A stretch of 64,000 nt of DNA from Utricularia gibba (taxonomy: Eukaryota; Streptophyta; Magnoliopsida; Lamiales; Lentibulariaceae). The notes beneath the pieces were generated by a model. That model saw only the letters and a list, made by a program, of their open reading frames with translations, ran no database searches and was not told the DNA's origin. The position numbers and the translations under genes are program-made. This document shows positions 1 through 15,320 of this stretch, one piece after another. The stretch spans positions 4,216,001 through 4,280,000 of the forward strand of contig CM007990.1 of the NCBI GenBank assembly GCA_002189035.1, in the 5' to 3' direction. Positions within the stretch are counted from its first letter, which is position 1. Every line of letters starts with the position of its first letter.

Positions 1-1180
1 TTAGAAAATGAAAACCTTCAAATGGTTGGGTTTCATTAATTTGATATTATATTTCATTTTACAAGTAATAACGAAATGCGTGATTGATTGTTTATATTAA
101 AATGTTAATTTTAATAATATTTTATCGTTATACTCTTATTAATTGATAAATGTATAAATTTTGGTTGAGTGAAAAGTCAAAACATACAATTATCATCTCA
201 ATTTCACAAAACCCACCTTCTTGATAGATAATTAAAAATATCCAAAACCCAAACTTAATAAAAAAATCTACATTTTTGAAACGGGTCATGGGAAAAGAAT
301 AACACTTTATCAAGTGATCATTTCTTTTCCAACCCAATATATTTATAATGAATACCCACGTACAAAATGTATTCTTGCGGTTTTACATTCTTTTCTTTTA
401 AAGAAAAAAATCTTATAAGATTATGAGTATTCTTTTATTTAAACATTTATTTACTCATCTATAACCAATATGAGATATCATCATTAATTTCTTGACTTAA
501 TAAACTTTATCTTCTAAATATTTTCTAAAAATAGTATTATGTAGTTTTATTCCTAAGTTGTACAATTACAAATTTTTAGATAAGATCATGAATTCTCAAA
601 ATGAATGTTGTAAAATGAAAATAGGAAGTATAATAAAAATGATAAATAAAAATGAATTAATATTCTATAAATTTTTAAAAAGATTATAAAATGAAAAATA
701 TGATCGATTAAAAATGAAAAGTTATTTTATAATAATATATAAATGACAATTCACCTATATATTTGATGTTAGAATGAAAAAGATATTTAAAGAAATAAAT
801 TGCAATATATAAAAAAATGTATTATTGAAATGAGAATGGAAAGTAGAAATGATTCATTTTGTATTTATATGTCATTTTTTAGAATTTATAATCACTTTTT
901 GGAAAATAATAAACTGTTTTTGTATAATTACTAATTTTCTTTTTTAAAAATAAAAAAATAGTATTTTGAATGTGTAGACAATAATATTAGTAAAAGAAAT
1001 TGGGGTCTTGATGATGATGCGGCGAAAGCGACCGCGATATAATTTTGACTTTTTTATTATAAAATATTATTTGTTATTAAATTATTTGAAAAAGGAGAAA
1101 ATGACAAAATAACCACGAAAATGATGATGATTTAAGGAGCTCCTTTCTTGAAGCAAGAACTTGAAAAAGAGAAAAAGTGC
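1..1180. other. AT-rich intergenic spacer
   Basis: Very AT-rich sequence without a plausible coding exon. The short open frames in it are low-complexity and I recognise no family. The stretch from about 1,130 onward becomes richer in GC and GA and probably holds the promoter or leader of the PRAF gene. I see no transposon ends or tandem repeat. Confidence 0.6.
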
Positions 1181-1612
1181 CTTCTTCAATGGTGAGTCCA
1201 CTGAACTTCCTCCATTTTTTTTCTTTCCGTGCTTTGTTTCTGAGGTTTACTTCTTCTTCGTCGATTCATTGAAGTATCTTTCCTCTCCCGATCTCCATTC
1301 AAGAACTCATATCGTGCTTTTCTCGGCGGGTATCCGTTGATTCCGCCGGGATCACCGGAGTATCCGCAGTGGCATTTCTCTGACACTCATGTGGGCCTGG
1401 CGGTTTACTGTCACACTGCTTTTTCAGTTTTGAATGTAGCTTCGGTTAATATTTTAAGGCCCCTGTCGGCATTCGGAGAAAAAGGATTGTTCATATGGTT
1501 TTGACCGGGTGATCGGATTTAGTCGAGAGGTGATAGGGAATGTGGGGTTTGGGTTTTAGGGTTGGTTGGGATAGTGGCAACTTTCTTGATGATGTGGTGA
1601 AACAGAGGGAGG

Positions 1613-4600
1613 ATGAGCAAGTATGATGGCATCAGAGCTGGTGGGTCAGCGGAGAAGGACATCGAACAGGTGAAGGGTTTTATTTACATTCATGTGCCAA
1701 TTATGAGGTTTGGCATTTTCATATTTATTCTGTTTCCTCTGAGTGTCGTATATGTCACTGGAATCTGCAAATTGAATACTCTGTTGTCTATGACATTGCA
1801 TACCGCCGACATCCTTACTTTTCTTCAAGTGTAATGTGTCGCGTTCTGTTTTATGATGCCATGGTTCTGCGTCTCCCGATGAGATTGTTTTGGGTTGTTT
1901 TGTGATGCACCCACACTTTTAAGGCTTGTTTTTTTTCATTGACAATTAGAGTCAATTCAATTCGTCACTGTGAGTCTTAGAACATGTACAATTTTCCTGG
2001 TGCAAAGCACGGGTGATGCTAGATATTTGATTTGTAGCTGATTTTGGAACAGCAGGCACTAACTGCGCTTAAGAGAGGTGCACACTTGTTGAAGTATGGG
2101 AGAAGAGGAAAGCCCAAGTTTTGCCCATTTCGTTTGACAAATGTAAGGCAAAAGGCATATGTTTTCTTCTAAGGCAAAAGGCATATGTTTTCTTCTTGAA
2201 ACAAGCACAGACTACTTCATAATTTTTACTGAATTGTCTCTTTCCTCCACTGGAAAAATGCCTGGGATTGCTTTAGAAATCAACCCCGGAGTAACTCTCT
2301 TCATTTCAGGATGAATCTGCGCTGATATGGTTCTCGGGCAAAGAAGAGAAACACCTCAAACTCAGTCATGTATCCAGGATTATTTCTGGTCAACGGACTG
2401 TGAGTTCCCCTGCTTCAAAAATTGATTAGGAACAATACTTATATTTCCTTTTTGGAAGTTGGCTTTATACTGGAGTTTACAATGGGGCTATAATTTGATG
2501 CTTTCTGTGTTTCTGCTTCTGGTAAACTTTATGCTACTGCTTCATGCCAAACCCTCATGTAGTTTAACTTGTCTATATTTTCCAGTCCATATTTCAAAGG
2601 TATCCACGACCTGAAAAGGAATACCAATCCTTTTCCCTCATATACAATGATAGATCACTGGATTTGGTGAGTTTGCCATTTGTATCATCAATTTCCTTCT
2701 TAAGGCATCATTTCGTCCTTTTTTTACTCTTTATAATTGAAGCCTTTTGTTACCGCTGTTTCCAAATGTTAGATATGCAAGGACAAGGAAGAAGCAGAGG
2801 TGTGGTTCAGTGGGCTCAAGGCATTGATCTCACGCCATTATCAAGGTTACTCGAGATGGGGAAGTAGGAGTGATGGAATCTCATCGGGAGCCAGTAGTCC
2901 CCAAGCATACACTAGAGAGTGTTCTCCTCTAAGCTCCCCATTCCGAGTCAGTGAACACTTACAGAAGGTGAAGGGCTTTCTTTCAAGTTTATGTACTTCC
3001 AGAGCCACATGGTCTCTTTTCCATTGCATGGTCTTCTGCACCTCATTTGCAAAATTTTCTTCTTGAAAAATACTAAAGAATTTCTATTTAGGATGGTGCT
3101 GGGAAAGCCCGCATCTTGGCTCCATATGAAAGCCCGCCTAAAAGTGGCCCATTCTTTGATGATACGCTGTACTCAGTGGCTGGTGATGTTTCCATTCTTT
3201 CCGGATGTTCAGATGTTAAACATAGCCATATGAGAGGAGTGGGAGCGGATGCCTTCAGAGTAAGCCTGTCAAGTGCCTTGAGCTCATCAAGTCAGGGTTC
3301 TGGTTATGATGGCGGTGATTCACTGGGGGATGTTTACATTTGGGGAGAAGGAACGGGTGATGGCATTGTCGGTGGTGGAGCACACAGAGTGAGAAGTTAT
3401 TTAGATGCTGAAATGGACTCATTGCTGCCCAAGGCCTTGGAATCTGCTGTGTTATTAGATGTTCATAACATAGCTTGTGGTGGTAGACATGCTGCCCTGG
3501 TGACAAAACAGGGAGAGACATTTTCTTGGGAGAGGAACTCAAAGGTAGACTTGGTCATGGTGTGGATTCTGATGTCACACAGCCAAAACTAATAGATGCA
3601 CTCATCAGCGCTAACATTAAGCTTGTATCATGTGGTGAATATCATTCTTGTGCTGTATCAATAACAGGAGATTTATACACATGGGGTGATGATCATCATG
3701 GCCTTTTGGGACATGGAAGTGGAATGAGCCACTGGGTTCCCAAAAGGGTTGCTGAGCCACTTACAGGAATTCATGTGTCATCCATTTCTTGTGGCCCTTG
3801 GCACACTGCTGTTGTGACATCTGCAGGTCAGTTATTCACTTTTGGGGATGGAACATTCGGGGTTCTTGGTCACGGAGACAGGTCAAGCCTCTCAAAGCCC
3901 AGAGAAGTGGAATTCTTGAAGGGCCTGCGCACGGTAAGAGTAGCATGTGGTGCCTGGCACACTGCTGCAGTTGTCCAAGTTGTGAGTGAAACAGCAAGTT
4001 CAAGAGACTTTTCATCAGGAAAGCTCTTCACATGGGGTGATGGCGACAAGTATTGTCTTGGGCATGGTGACGAGGAATCAAGACTTGTTCCAACACCAGT
4101 TGCTGCCCTTGTTGAGCAGAACTTCTTCCAGGTTGCATGCGGCCACCGCATGACGGTGTCTCTCACAACGTCTGGACATGTATATGCTATGGGTGCTCCA
4201 GTTCATGGACAGCTGGGGAACCCACAAAGTGATGGGAAGCTCCCTTGTCGTGTGGAAGGAAAACTTGGGAAGAGTATTGTGGAAGAGATAGCCTGTGGTG
4301 CCAATCATACTGCTGTGCTGACTTCCAGGGGCGAGGTTTACACATGGGGAAAGGGAGCAAATGGAAGATTAGGCCATGGAGATGTGAAGGACAGAAATTT
4401 CCCTGTCTTGGTGGAGGCCTTGAAGGATAAGCAAGTAAAGGCCGTTGCTTGTGGTACTAATTTCACAGCAGCTATCTGTGTTCATAAATGGGTCAATGGG
4501 ATCGACCAGTCTATTTGCTCTGGCTGCCGTCTGCAGTTTAGCTTCAAAAGAAAACGTCACAACTGCTACAACTGCGGACTTGTGTTCTGTAGTTCCTGCA

Positions 4601-6065
4601 GCAGCAAGAAGTCGCTCCGGGCTTCAATGTCTCCAAACCCCAGCAAGCCATATAGAGTCTGTGATACCTGTTTCAATAAGTTGAGGAAAGCTGCTGCAGC
4701 TAATGCATCATCTCATTCCTCACCGAGTAGAAGGGGAAGTATGAATTTTGGGATGCACGAGTTGGCAAACAAAGATGAGAAATCAGAAGCTAGGTCTCAG
4801 AAGCAACAGCTTGCTAGATTTTCCTCAGTAGAGACTTTTAAGCAATTGGAGCCCCAGTTCAGAAAGAGGAACAAGAAACAGGATTTCAGTGGCAGTTGTC
4901 GTGTTTCGCCAATCCCAAGTGGAGGCTCCCAGTTTAATTCCAGTAGCATCTCCAAGCCTGTTAACTCTTACTTTGGATCATCCATGAAACATTTCTCAGC
5001 TTCAGTTCCTGGTTCAAGGGTTGTTTCTCGAGCCACATCTCCCATATCAAAACGAGTGAGCCCTCCTCGATCTACTACACCAGCTCCAGGTTTGGGAGGT
5101 CTCGCATCATCTAAGCTTGCCGTGTACCATGTGAAGATGGCAAACGATACCCTCAACCAGGAAGTTGAGAAGTTAAAGGCACAGGTATCTCATCATGTTT
5201 ACTGGTTATCTTTTTCTCTGCTTGGCGCTTTAGCTTCTACGTGCATTTAGATCAGTGAACTTCAAGTGAACAGGTCGACAATCTTACACGCAATGCGCAG
5301 CTTCAGGAGCTGGAACTCGAAAGAAAAACTAAACAGCTTAAGGAAGCAGTGGCAGCTGCCGGGGAAGAGACTGCCAAATGCAAAGCAGCAAAGGAAGTCA
5401 TCAAGACCCTTTCAGCACAAGTATGAGAGCTTCTCTCTCATAATAAGCAATTTTAGATTTTCTTGAGTTTAAGAATGGGGGGATTAGAGTTTCTCAGTTA
5501 CTGACAACACTATTATCAGTCACAGTTGTTGATGGTAAGGTTTTCCATGTCTCAGCTTAGGGAAATGGCCAAAGTGCTCCCTGTGGATTCACCTAGAAAC
5601 ATGGCGTCTCCTCTCCTGCCTTCTAATGGTAACGCTTCCCCTGAATCAAACAATACAAGCAACTGCAGTTTGGATCAAACCAGACATAGCCATCCAGAAG
5701 CAGTGACCAATGGCTATGAAACTAAGGAAAGTGATTCACCCTCTGAAGACAACGAATGGGTTGAACATGATGAGCCTGGTGTATACATCACTATAACGTC
5801 ACTACCTGGAGGCTTCAGAGATTTGAAACGGGTTCGTTTCAGGTTTGCTCCTCTAAAGACTGTTTCCTGCCGGTTTATTTGGCTATATGGTCCATGCTCA
5901 CATAAGGTTATCCGATGCAGCCGTAAACGATTTACAGAGACGGAAGCAGAAGAATGGTGGGTCGAGAACCGCACAAGGGTATACGAACAACACAATGTCA
6001 GTAGAAGGATGGTTGATAAGCCTACCTCCGCAGTTGGCAGCGAGGACATGGCCACTGCACCCTGA
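1613..6065 (+). CDS. PH, RCC1, FYVE and BRX domain protein (PRAF family), one frameshift
   Basis: Multidomain regulator of the plant PRAF family. Its PH and FYVE domains are expected to bind phosphoinositides, and RCC1 repeats form a propeller linked to small GTPase or trafficking control. Nine coding exons with GT-AG borders: 1613-1669, 2056-2142, 2310-2399, 2586-2666, 2773-2967, 3092-5184, 5274-5420, 5556-5842, 5921-6065, giving about 1,060 residues after allowing for one missing base. Domain order: PH-like region in exons 2-5 ([17 protein letters not shown]), seven RCC1 blades in exon 6 (repeated ACGxxHTxxV and YTWG), FYVE zinc finger about 4500-4680 ([22 protein letters not shown]), coiled coil in exons 6-8, BRX domain in exons 8-9 ([15 protein letters not shown], then [14 protein letters not shown]). 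The frame breaks at 3528-3530: exon 6 starts in one frame and ends in another, and one more G restores a continuous RCC1 blade. A possible leader exon ends in ATG-GTGAGT at 1189-1197. Family assignment is firm; the exact paralogue is not. Confidence 0.93.
2145..2196 (+). repeat. 26-bp tandem duplication beside a splice donor
   Basis: Two adjacent identical 26-bp copies, 2145-2170 and 2171-2196, each beginning AAGGCAAAAGGC and ending TTTTCTTCT. The first copy overlaps the donor of PRAF intron 2 (GTAAGG at 2143). In the second copy the base before TAAGG is C, so no second GT donor was made. Confidence 0.9.
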
Positions 6066-6877
6066 TATTTTTCTTTTTTCTTCACGAGGGGCACAAAACC
6101 AGAAGCTGAGGTGCCCGAAACTCTCACTGAGAAGATGTACATATAACAAAGGGCTTCGTATGGCAGCAGCTCCTGTGCTTGTTTCCCAACATGCAATGTT
6201 TTTGGAGTTGCTGCGGAAGCTGTCACAGAGCAATAAACTCTGTTTAAAATCACAGTAAAAAATGCCGCATCAGTAGTTTCAAATTTCACATCACTTTTCT
6301 CATATGTGCATTAAGACCCACGAATTCCCATTATTATAAAAGATCGGGGCGGCTGCAAAGACCAAAGCTTGTGATTCCCCCGGGGAAGAACCTGCTTCTG
6401 GACAGAAAAACGGGACTGCAAACGAACAAAAGTACTGCACATAGGAGCTGTCATCACGACGACCGCTGTAGTTTTCACAGAGAGACACTCCACAGCAGTA
6501 CAGCAACAGAACGGTATGTTGCAATTCGATCACTCCTAAGAGTGATGACTGGCTGACTAATAGCAAATGCTTCACTGGAATATATCGAAAAACCAAAACT
6601 GTGGCCGAATACAAGACCCGGAAACACTCCTAAGAGGAGCCTCCTACAAATGTCCATTTTTCAGCACAAACCTGAATTCGTTGTAACCTCTTTTTTGGTG
6701 TTTGTTCACATGTTCTGGTGCAGTTCGACGATTGCTGTCATTTGTCGTTGCCAAGTTTTGGAGAGATGATGAAGGGCGCCCTTTTTTTGGCAATTTTTTA
6801 GTTATCAGTTGTTGCAGACTATACTCTGAATCCTGTGGCTCTGGCTGTACAAGGTCCTCAAGAAGGGAAGGATATAG
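6066..6877. other. Tail-to-tail spacer: 3' UTRs of PRAF and UBP24
   Basis: About 800 bases between two converging stop codons. No open frame here matches a family. Moderately GC sequence next to both stops suits the 3' untranslated regions of the two genes. I cannot place either poly(A) site. Confidence 0.5.
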
Positions 6878-9800
6878 CTACACCCTCTTGTAGAAAAGAA
6901 CGTATGCCTGGTCATGAAGCACTTTGCTTTCAGGAATAAGTGTCACTGAGGCATCATCATAATGCATCCAGTCACCATTTGGATGGCGTGCATCTGCTGT
7001 ATAGTGGCCCTTTGAAGGATCCCTTCCATGGTGCGTGATTGTAGCAACAAGCTGATATCGTCTCGCCTGTAATATTTTTCGCAGGCATACCATTAAAGAT
7101 AATCAGGCACATGTTTCTGCTCTATTGGTGGCAGCAAGGAGTAATAAAGCATGCTACGAACTATGTTGAGCAAGGTTTGACAGTTTCAGTGAGCAAAGAG
7201 TGAAAAACTGGGAGAGAGAGAGAATGCACCTCAGATGATCTGGAAGATAGTATATCATGGCCAAGAACAAGATCCAAGGGGAAATGCACAGCTTTGTGCA
7301 ACTTAGTACTCCCTTGGCGTCCATAGCTAAACCGCATCAAATGCAAAATCATTATCTCAGGAAGTTCTAGAATCTTAACTGACTTGCTGGCACTGACAGT
7401 CTCAGCCTAAAATTAGTTAGCAAAAGGCCAAAAATCAGAAGATTGTAAAAATTTCCAAGCACAAAAAAGCATGCATTTCAATGCATGTGAAACAAGAAGT
7501 GCAAAATAAAGGAAACTTCAATATCAAGAAACACCTTTCCGGAGGACAGGGTTTGATACCCTTCGAGTGTTTCTGGTGCAGAAAACCATTGGAGTGCATC
7601 CTCTATGGTACGTACAGGATCAGGGAAAATATTAAGGTGAAGCAAGAGGAATGGCTGTATGGTGGCTGATGCTTTGCTACCTGCATATTGGAAAAATTAA
7701 TCGGCATGATATGGCAATATGAATAATCTACAGAAAAAGAGTTTGATGGTGACCGCAGTTTCATTTGAAAAATCTCACTTATAATCACATATGACAAAAA
7801 GCCACCCATGGTTTACTGGAAAACATATAGTAGGAGAATAATTTTTAGACACCAAAATCCTAAAAAGAAGATAGATACACGTGATTATGGGATGAATACA
7901 TTAGGTTTTTTGACCAATTCATAATCTATCCCTATCAAATATAAAACTCGAAGACAGAGATCATGGGATGAATATATTGCGTGATAGGAATAGATTACAG
8001 GTAAAAAGGTAAATTCTGTTGATAAACCTCAGTAATATTTTGCCCTGATTCTACCACACAATGCTGGGGTAGCGAATATATGCCGTGCAAATGACTTGCA
8101 CGAACATTTTCGAAACAAAATGCAATATCATGTGCTCCAAGTAGTGACTCACCTCTTGCCTTCACAACACTTCTTAACTGTCCTCCAAATATGGCACTCA
8201 ATTTTGAAGGTATGAAGCTCTGTGTTCGTGTAATTGCAGTTTTTTTCCTTGGGCCAACTGTCTCCCACTCATCTTCTTGGCTTTCCTCATCAGTTGATGA
8301 AACAATTGACGCAATTTTCCCACTTCCATTTGAAATTTGACCATCAAGCTTGAGCAATTCATCATGCATCTGGTGCATGACAAAGCTCAGGAATTCCTGG
8401 GCATCTTCTTGTCTACAAGATATGCATACATGGAAAGTTATTCAGAATCTACAGATAACTTGTGCGGACTGTGGAGTGCCAAGTCTCAAGAATGAAGAAA
8501 ATGACAGGCCAGTGTTGATGGCAAAAGCTTTATCGGTAGATCTAATGATTAGGTTCTAAATAGACTGTTCCTAAAAGGAAAGTGAGCAAATTTCATTAAC
8601 TTCTATAATCAGGGATATAGGCAGCAATCACATACCTTGCCCTGCCTGATAAGTTATCGGAAATATCTGGTGTGAAAATCTTCAATATTGAGTCAAACAT
8701 TATAGGATGGAATGGACTTGCAGTTTCCATCACCGCCTTCCCATTACTTCCGCAAATTGAGTCAGATAGCACATCAAAGTAAGAGATGAATTCAACAAAT
8801 GCACGCAAGGTCGGGTAACCAATCTACAGTGCAAGGAAAATGCAACAAGCATGAGTTGACATGCAGGTTCATACCAGTATAACGCAACAGAAGTTGCTTC
8901 ATTAAACTACCTCTGGTATTTTAAGGCATCTTAGATCCTGCAGAAGATCAAAAAAGGGCAGCAAGACAATAGAGCCTGCAGGGTTGCATTTAAAAAACAA
9001 AGATTCCCCAAGTTGATCAAACCTCGAGGTGTGAAATTCCTGATGACAGCATTAAATACATTTGAGCCATCAACAATGGACTTGTTAGAAACCCCCTTGG
9101 AGATCCCATTCATCGAATAGGTAACATCGTCATTTCCAGATAGTGATAGTTCTCCGGAAGAAGAAGGACGAGGCTCCTTCACAGACGTCAATTTCAATGA
9201 ACTAGCAGCGCTACTAGATCCTATTGACGAGTTCTTTTCCGCGTGGCACTGCTCCAGTTCTTTAGTAATACTATCAGTTGAAGATGCACTTCCCAGGAAA
9301 CCATTTTCCTCCTCCAAAAATTTACTGGTAGGTAAGACAATAGTCTTACTTGCTGAATTCAGCTGCTCATACTTTTCTTTTGGATGGAGATTGGTCAATC
9401 CAGCATCAAAAATGCCAACAGATTTTAAAGTCACCAAATCTAGGGAACCAAACATTATCTCGAGATGGCCCTGTTGTTGGGGACATTGCATGGACCTTGC
9501 CTCTTCCTCTGTGAAGGACCCAAAAATGATCACCTGAAAAGAAGTAGAATTATAAGGGTGAATAGAGAAACAAAACTGAGCTCTTGACTTTTAGAGTCAC
9601 AACATAAGGGCTATCCTAACACGCATGGAAAGAGCATCAATAATGACAATAAAATCAAATCAGAGATCAGCATCCCAAGAAGATGAAATGAAATACAAAT
9701 AACAAGTAACTCTAGGTTTTCATCAAAATCGGCCGAGATCTAAAACCATTCAAAAGCCCCACACCTTCAACACTAAAACCCTAAATATTTTCTTTGATCC

Positions 9801-10095
9801 ATTCCCTCCCCAAAAGCAAAAACCAACTAGGCAAGACCAAAGCAGACCCGTGGAGCAACACCCGAACATTAATTTCTCAAAAAAAAAATTGAAATATCAG
9901 GCATCCGCAATTACAAGTAAACCCTAGCGAGGAAACTTTGGCTCCGGCAACTGGGAAGCTCCGAAAAAGCTTAAAAGGCGAAGACCACTAACTGAAGAGC
10001 AAGATTTCCAGCATTTATTCCGAAATGAAATTATTAAAAAGGAATGGCAATAAATTCGGAATCTGAAGCGGAAAAAAGACCTGGTGGCCTGTCAT
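6878..10095 (-). CDS. UBP24: Ubiquitin carboxyl-terminal hydrolase 24 (UBP24), one frameshift
   Basis: Cysteine deubiquitinase of the USP/UBP family that removes ubiquitin from target proteins. Seven coding exons on the minus strand: 10095-10081, 9533-8911, 8823-8636, 8412-8153, 7680-7535, 7406-7230, 7066-6878, giving about 532 residues, close to Arabidopsis UBP24. The Cys box is in exon 2 (GLINLGNLCFLNATLQALL, with Leu before the catalytic Cys as in UBP24). The His box is in the last exon (GHYTADARHPNGDWMHYDD) and the protein ends HDQAYVLFYKRV. The first exon is only 15 nt (MTGHQ) and is joined to VIIFGSFTE by a GTCTTT donor. It is placed by alignment with the family N-terminus and is the least certain exon. 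Exon 2 changes frame at the A6 run 8950-8955 (T6 on the coding strand); a seventh T restores CCPFFDLLQ and joins correctly to exon 3. Confidence 0.92.
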
Positions 10096-10239
10096 ATTGA
10101 GAGCGGAAGAAGCAGCATCACAGAGATCATCGAGAAGCAGAAGGGCACATCAATGGAGGGCGAAACGGCGCCGTCTGCCGAGATCAATGCCGGAGCAAGA
10201 CTCGTGAAAAATATGAGAAGAGGAGCAGAGTAGTTCTTT

Positions 10240-11800
10240 TACCCAACAGACAGCCCCCGCGTGGGGCCCTCCCAACAAAAGAAGGAGCCCACAAAAAAGA
10301 CGCACGAAACCAAACAATTGATATTATTATTATTATTATTTTCATTGAAATTTGTGATTGGATATAAAATTCATCAAATTAATATCCGAAATTCGAAAAC
10401 ATTTTCGGATTGCAGCAAAAAACTGGAGAGATGTAAAAAAATTCAGAAAAATTACGAAAATATAACAAGTAATGTGATTTATTTTGAACATAAAAGTCCA
10501 TAACATTAATAAATATTGATTAAATAAATCCAATAATTTCAATCGAAATTATTTTATTTAGTGATAGTATGAAATTGTGCCCAAACCTGGAAACCCTGGC
10601 TTTAAACTGATTCATTTCTTTCTTTCCTATAAATATATTTAAAAAATTATTAGCAATACATAGGTAACAATGGCCCGAGTTAATATTATAAAATAAAATT
10701 TGGGCACTAGATCGCATACATGCGCATTATTTTTAAAATTGGCACGATTGATTCTTAATAGTTAATAAAATAGTATAATTAATTCTTATTGGAATATTTA
10801 TTTCTCATACTTTCAAGTATTTAACATATTTATTCAACATATTTTGATGTATAGGGTATATTTAGTTCTCAAAATTTTTTTCACTCCAACCATTCTTGGT
10901 TAATTTTTTTTAAATATCAATTATAATTGATTGTAAATTTGTTTTAAAAATCAGATATATTTAATTCTCATTAATTCATAATTTGATAAAATTAATCCTC
11001 ATTTTTTTCGACCGACAGCCGCCTGCTGCCGGCGGGCGGAAGCCATTTGTGTAAATAGTGGAGACTGTTTTTGTTCAATTGTTGAAGAGTGAAGATCAAT
11101 TGTGAATGATTTTGAAACAGTGGAAATTAAAACATTGTTTATAAAACCAATTATAGTATTTAGACAAACAGTAGGGATTATTGGCGTAATTTTCACAATA
11201 AAATTTGATAGTAAATAAAAAAGGATAAAGATTAAGGCTACGTTTGGAAATAATTATAGGATCTGTTTGATTCGTGGAATAAGTTATCTCAAGATAAAAT
11301 TAAGTAAAATGGTAGATTAGGATTAAATGAGAATGTATTTTAATGTGTTTGGTTTGTGTTGTAATAATTGGAATAATATAATTATTTGTATGATTAAAAT
11401 GAAGAAAATATCTTTATTTTCTTGAATTGAATTTTCTACAAAAAAAAGCAAAAGGTATTTACCGTATTATGAATTGAATTAAAAAATCTCATCCAATAAA
11501 CCTGAATTATTTTATATTATTTTCATGGTATAAGAAATACATACAATAAAATATAATTAATACCTTATTCATAATTAAACACCATATAAAAATATATCAT
11601 TTAATTATATCTCTTTATCCTACGCACCAAACGCACCCATAGTATTTAGTATTTGACAGCATTTGCGTAATTGTCGAAGATGGAGGGGGCTGGGCTGAAG
11701 CTGCAGGGGAATGTCGACGATGTTACTTCTCCAATGATCAACGAGTGGGAAAAAGAGATAACCTGACGGGAGCCACAGGTTTAGATAGATAGAAGAGTCG
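10240..11800. other. AT-rich spacer between divergent UBP24 and psbTn
   Basis: Mostly AT-rich non-coding sequence separating the UBP24 start from the psbTn promoter. It contains a short ATT microsatellite near 10321-10340 and a candidate MITE at 11259-11638. No gene is recognisable. Confidence 0.5.
11259..11638. mobile_element. Candidate non-autonomous TIR element (MITE)
   Basis: About 380 AT-rich bases with imperfect terminal inverted repeats: GGATCTGTTTGATTCGTGG at the left, and at the right the complement of GGGTGCGTTTGGTGCGTAGG. By eye about two thirds of some 24 positions pair. The GTTTGG core is common at ends of plant MITEs. ATAG lies at both outer borders but is too short to prove a target duplication. 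No transposase is present. Confidence 0.4.
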
Positions 11801-11801
11801 G

Positions 11802-11874
11802 ACGTGGCAGTGGATGATTGGAGGAACCTCATCTTCTCCTTCCACACCGAAATGGAACCTCCTCCATAAATAAA
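11802..11874 (+). promoter_or_regulatory. Likely psbTn promoter elements
   Basis: ACGTGGCA at 11802-11809 has a G-box/ABRE-like core. An ATAAATAAA stretch at 11866-11874 lies about 55 bases before the start codon and may act as a TATA box. These fit a light-regulated photosynthesis gene. The assignment rests on motif and position only. Confidence 0.35.
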
Positions 11875-11929
11875 CCACACCCCCCTTTGGATGCTCAACA
11901 CTGCGATCTTTTCTTCCTGATCTTCCTCA

Positions 11930-12245
<316 letters not shown>

Positions 12246-12779
12246 ACCTACCGGCCGCCCGCTACCTCTGTAGCATTTACACACGTCTATTTTATCCCCA
12301 ATAATGTTTATTTTCCCTAAGCCCGGCCCAATTAACAAAATAATTATTAAATAATAAATAAAAGCATCACTTAATACTAAATTTATTCAGGGAATTTCTA
12401 AAAATTATAAATAAACACACTGCATTAACATAATATTTGATTGATAGGAATGAGATAAAATAAGAATTAATTTTTTAAAATAATATTTAATAATAGAAAT
12501 GCAAAATATACTTAAATAATTTTAAATAAAATAAATGCGCACAAATCTCAAACTTATATAAATCTATCAATTAAACATATTATAATTTATAATTTATAAT
12601 TCTAATTTTAAACTCGTATAATCCTATAAACTGGTAAGAACTCCGACAACAGTTGCATTCATCTCTTTCATATCCACATTACATGAATAACAAATTCCAG
12701 GACCTCAGACTCTCACTAAGCACAGAAAGACAGGGAAGGGAAGATCTGTCCTCTCGTTGTTGCTGTTCCCTGCTTTGCT
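12246..12779. other. Convergent spacer psbTn / CPK
   Basis: About 530 bases, AT-rich from 12,290 to 12,640, between the two converging stop codons. The last 130 bases are more GC-rich and probably are the CPK 3' UTR. I see no gene. Confidence 0.5.
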
Positions 12780-15234
<2,455 letters not shown>

Positions 15235-15297
15235 GACTAAAGAGCTCTTTCAACTATCCCTGTTACCCTTTCCAACAATACAAGAAACCTCGTCAAC

Positions 15298-15320
15298 AAA
15301 AAAAAAAAAAAAAAAAAAAA
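15298..15320. repeat. A23 homopolymer in the CPK leader region
   Basis: Twenty-three A in a row (T on the CPK strand), about 65 bases upstream of the CPK start codon. It probably lies in the 5' UTR or a leader intron. Its true length is uncertain given the homopolymer problems elsewhere in the window. Confidence 0.9.

Noticed and set aside
5251-5466. Reading of PRAF exon 7 as starting at 5251 ([10 protein letters not shown]...)
   Set aside because: Starting at 5274 after CAG gives [21 protein letters not shown], the family coiled coil, in the correct phase. The other frame is a shadow.
5714-6289. Long antisense open frame over PRAF exons 8-9
   Set aside because: Shadow of the BRX-coding strand; no family match and it ignores the intron.
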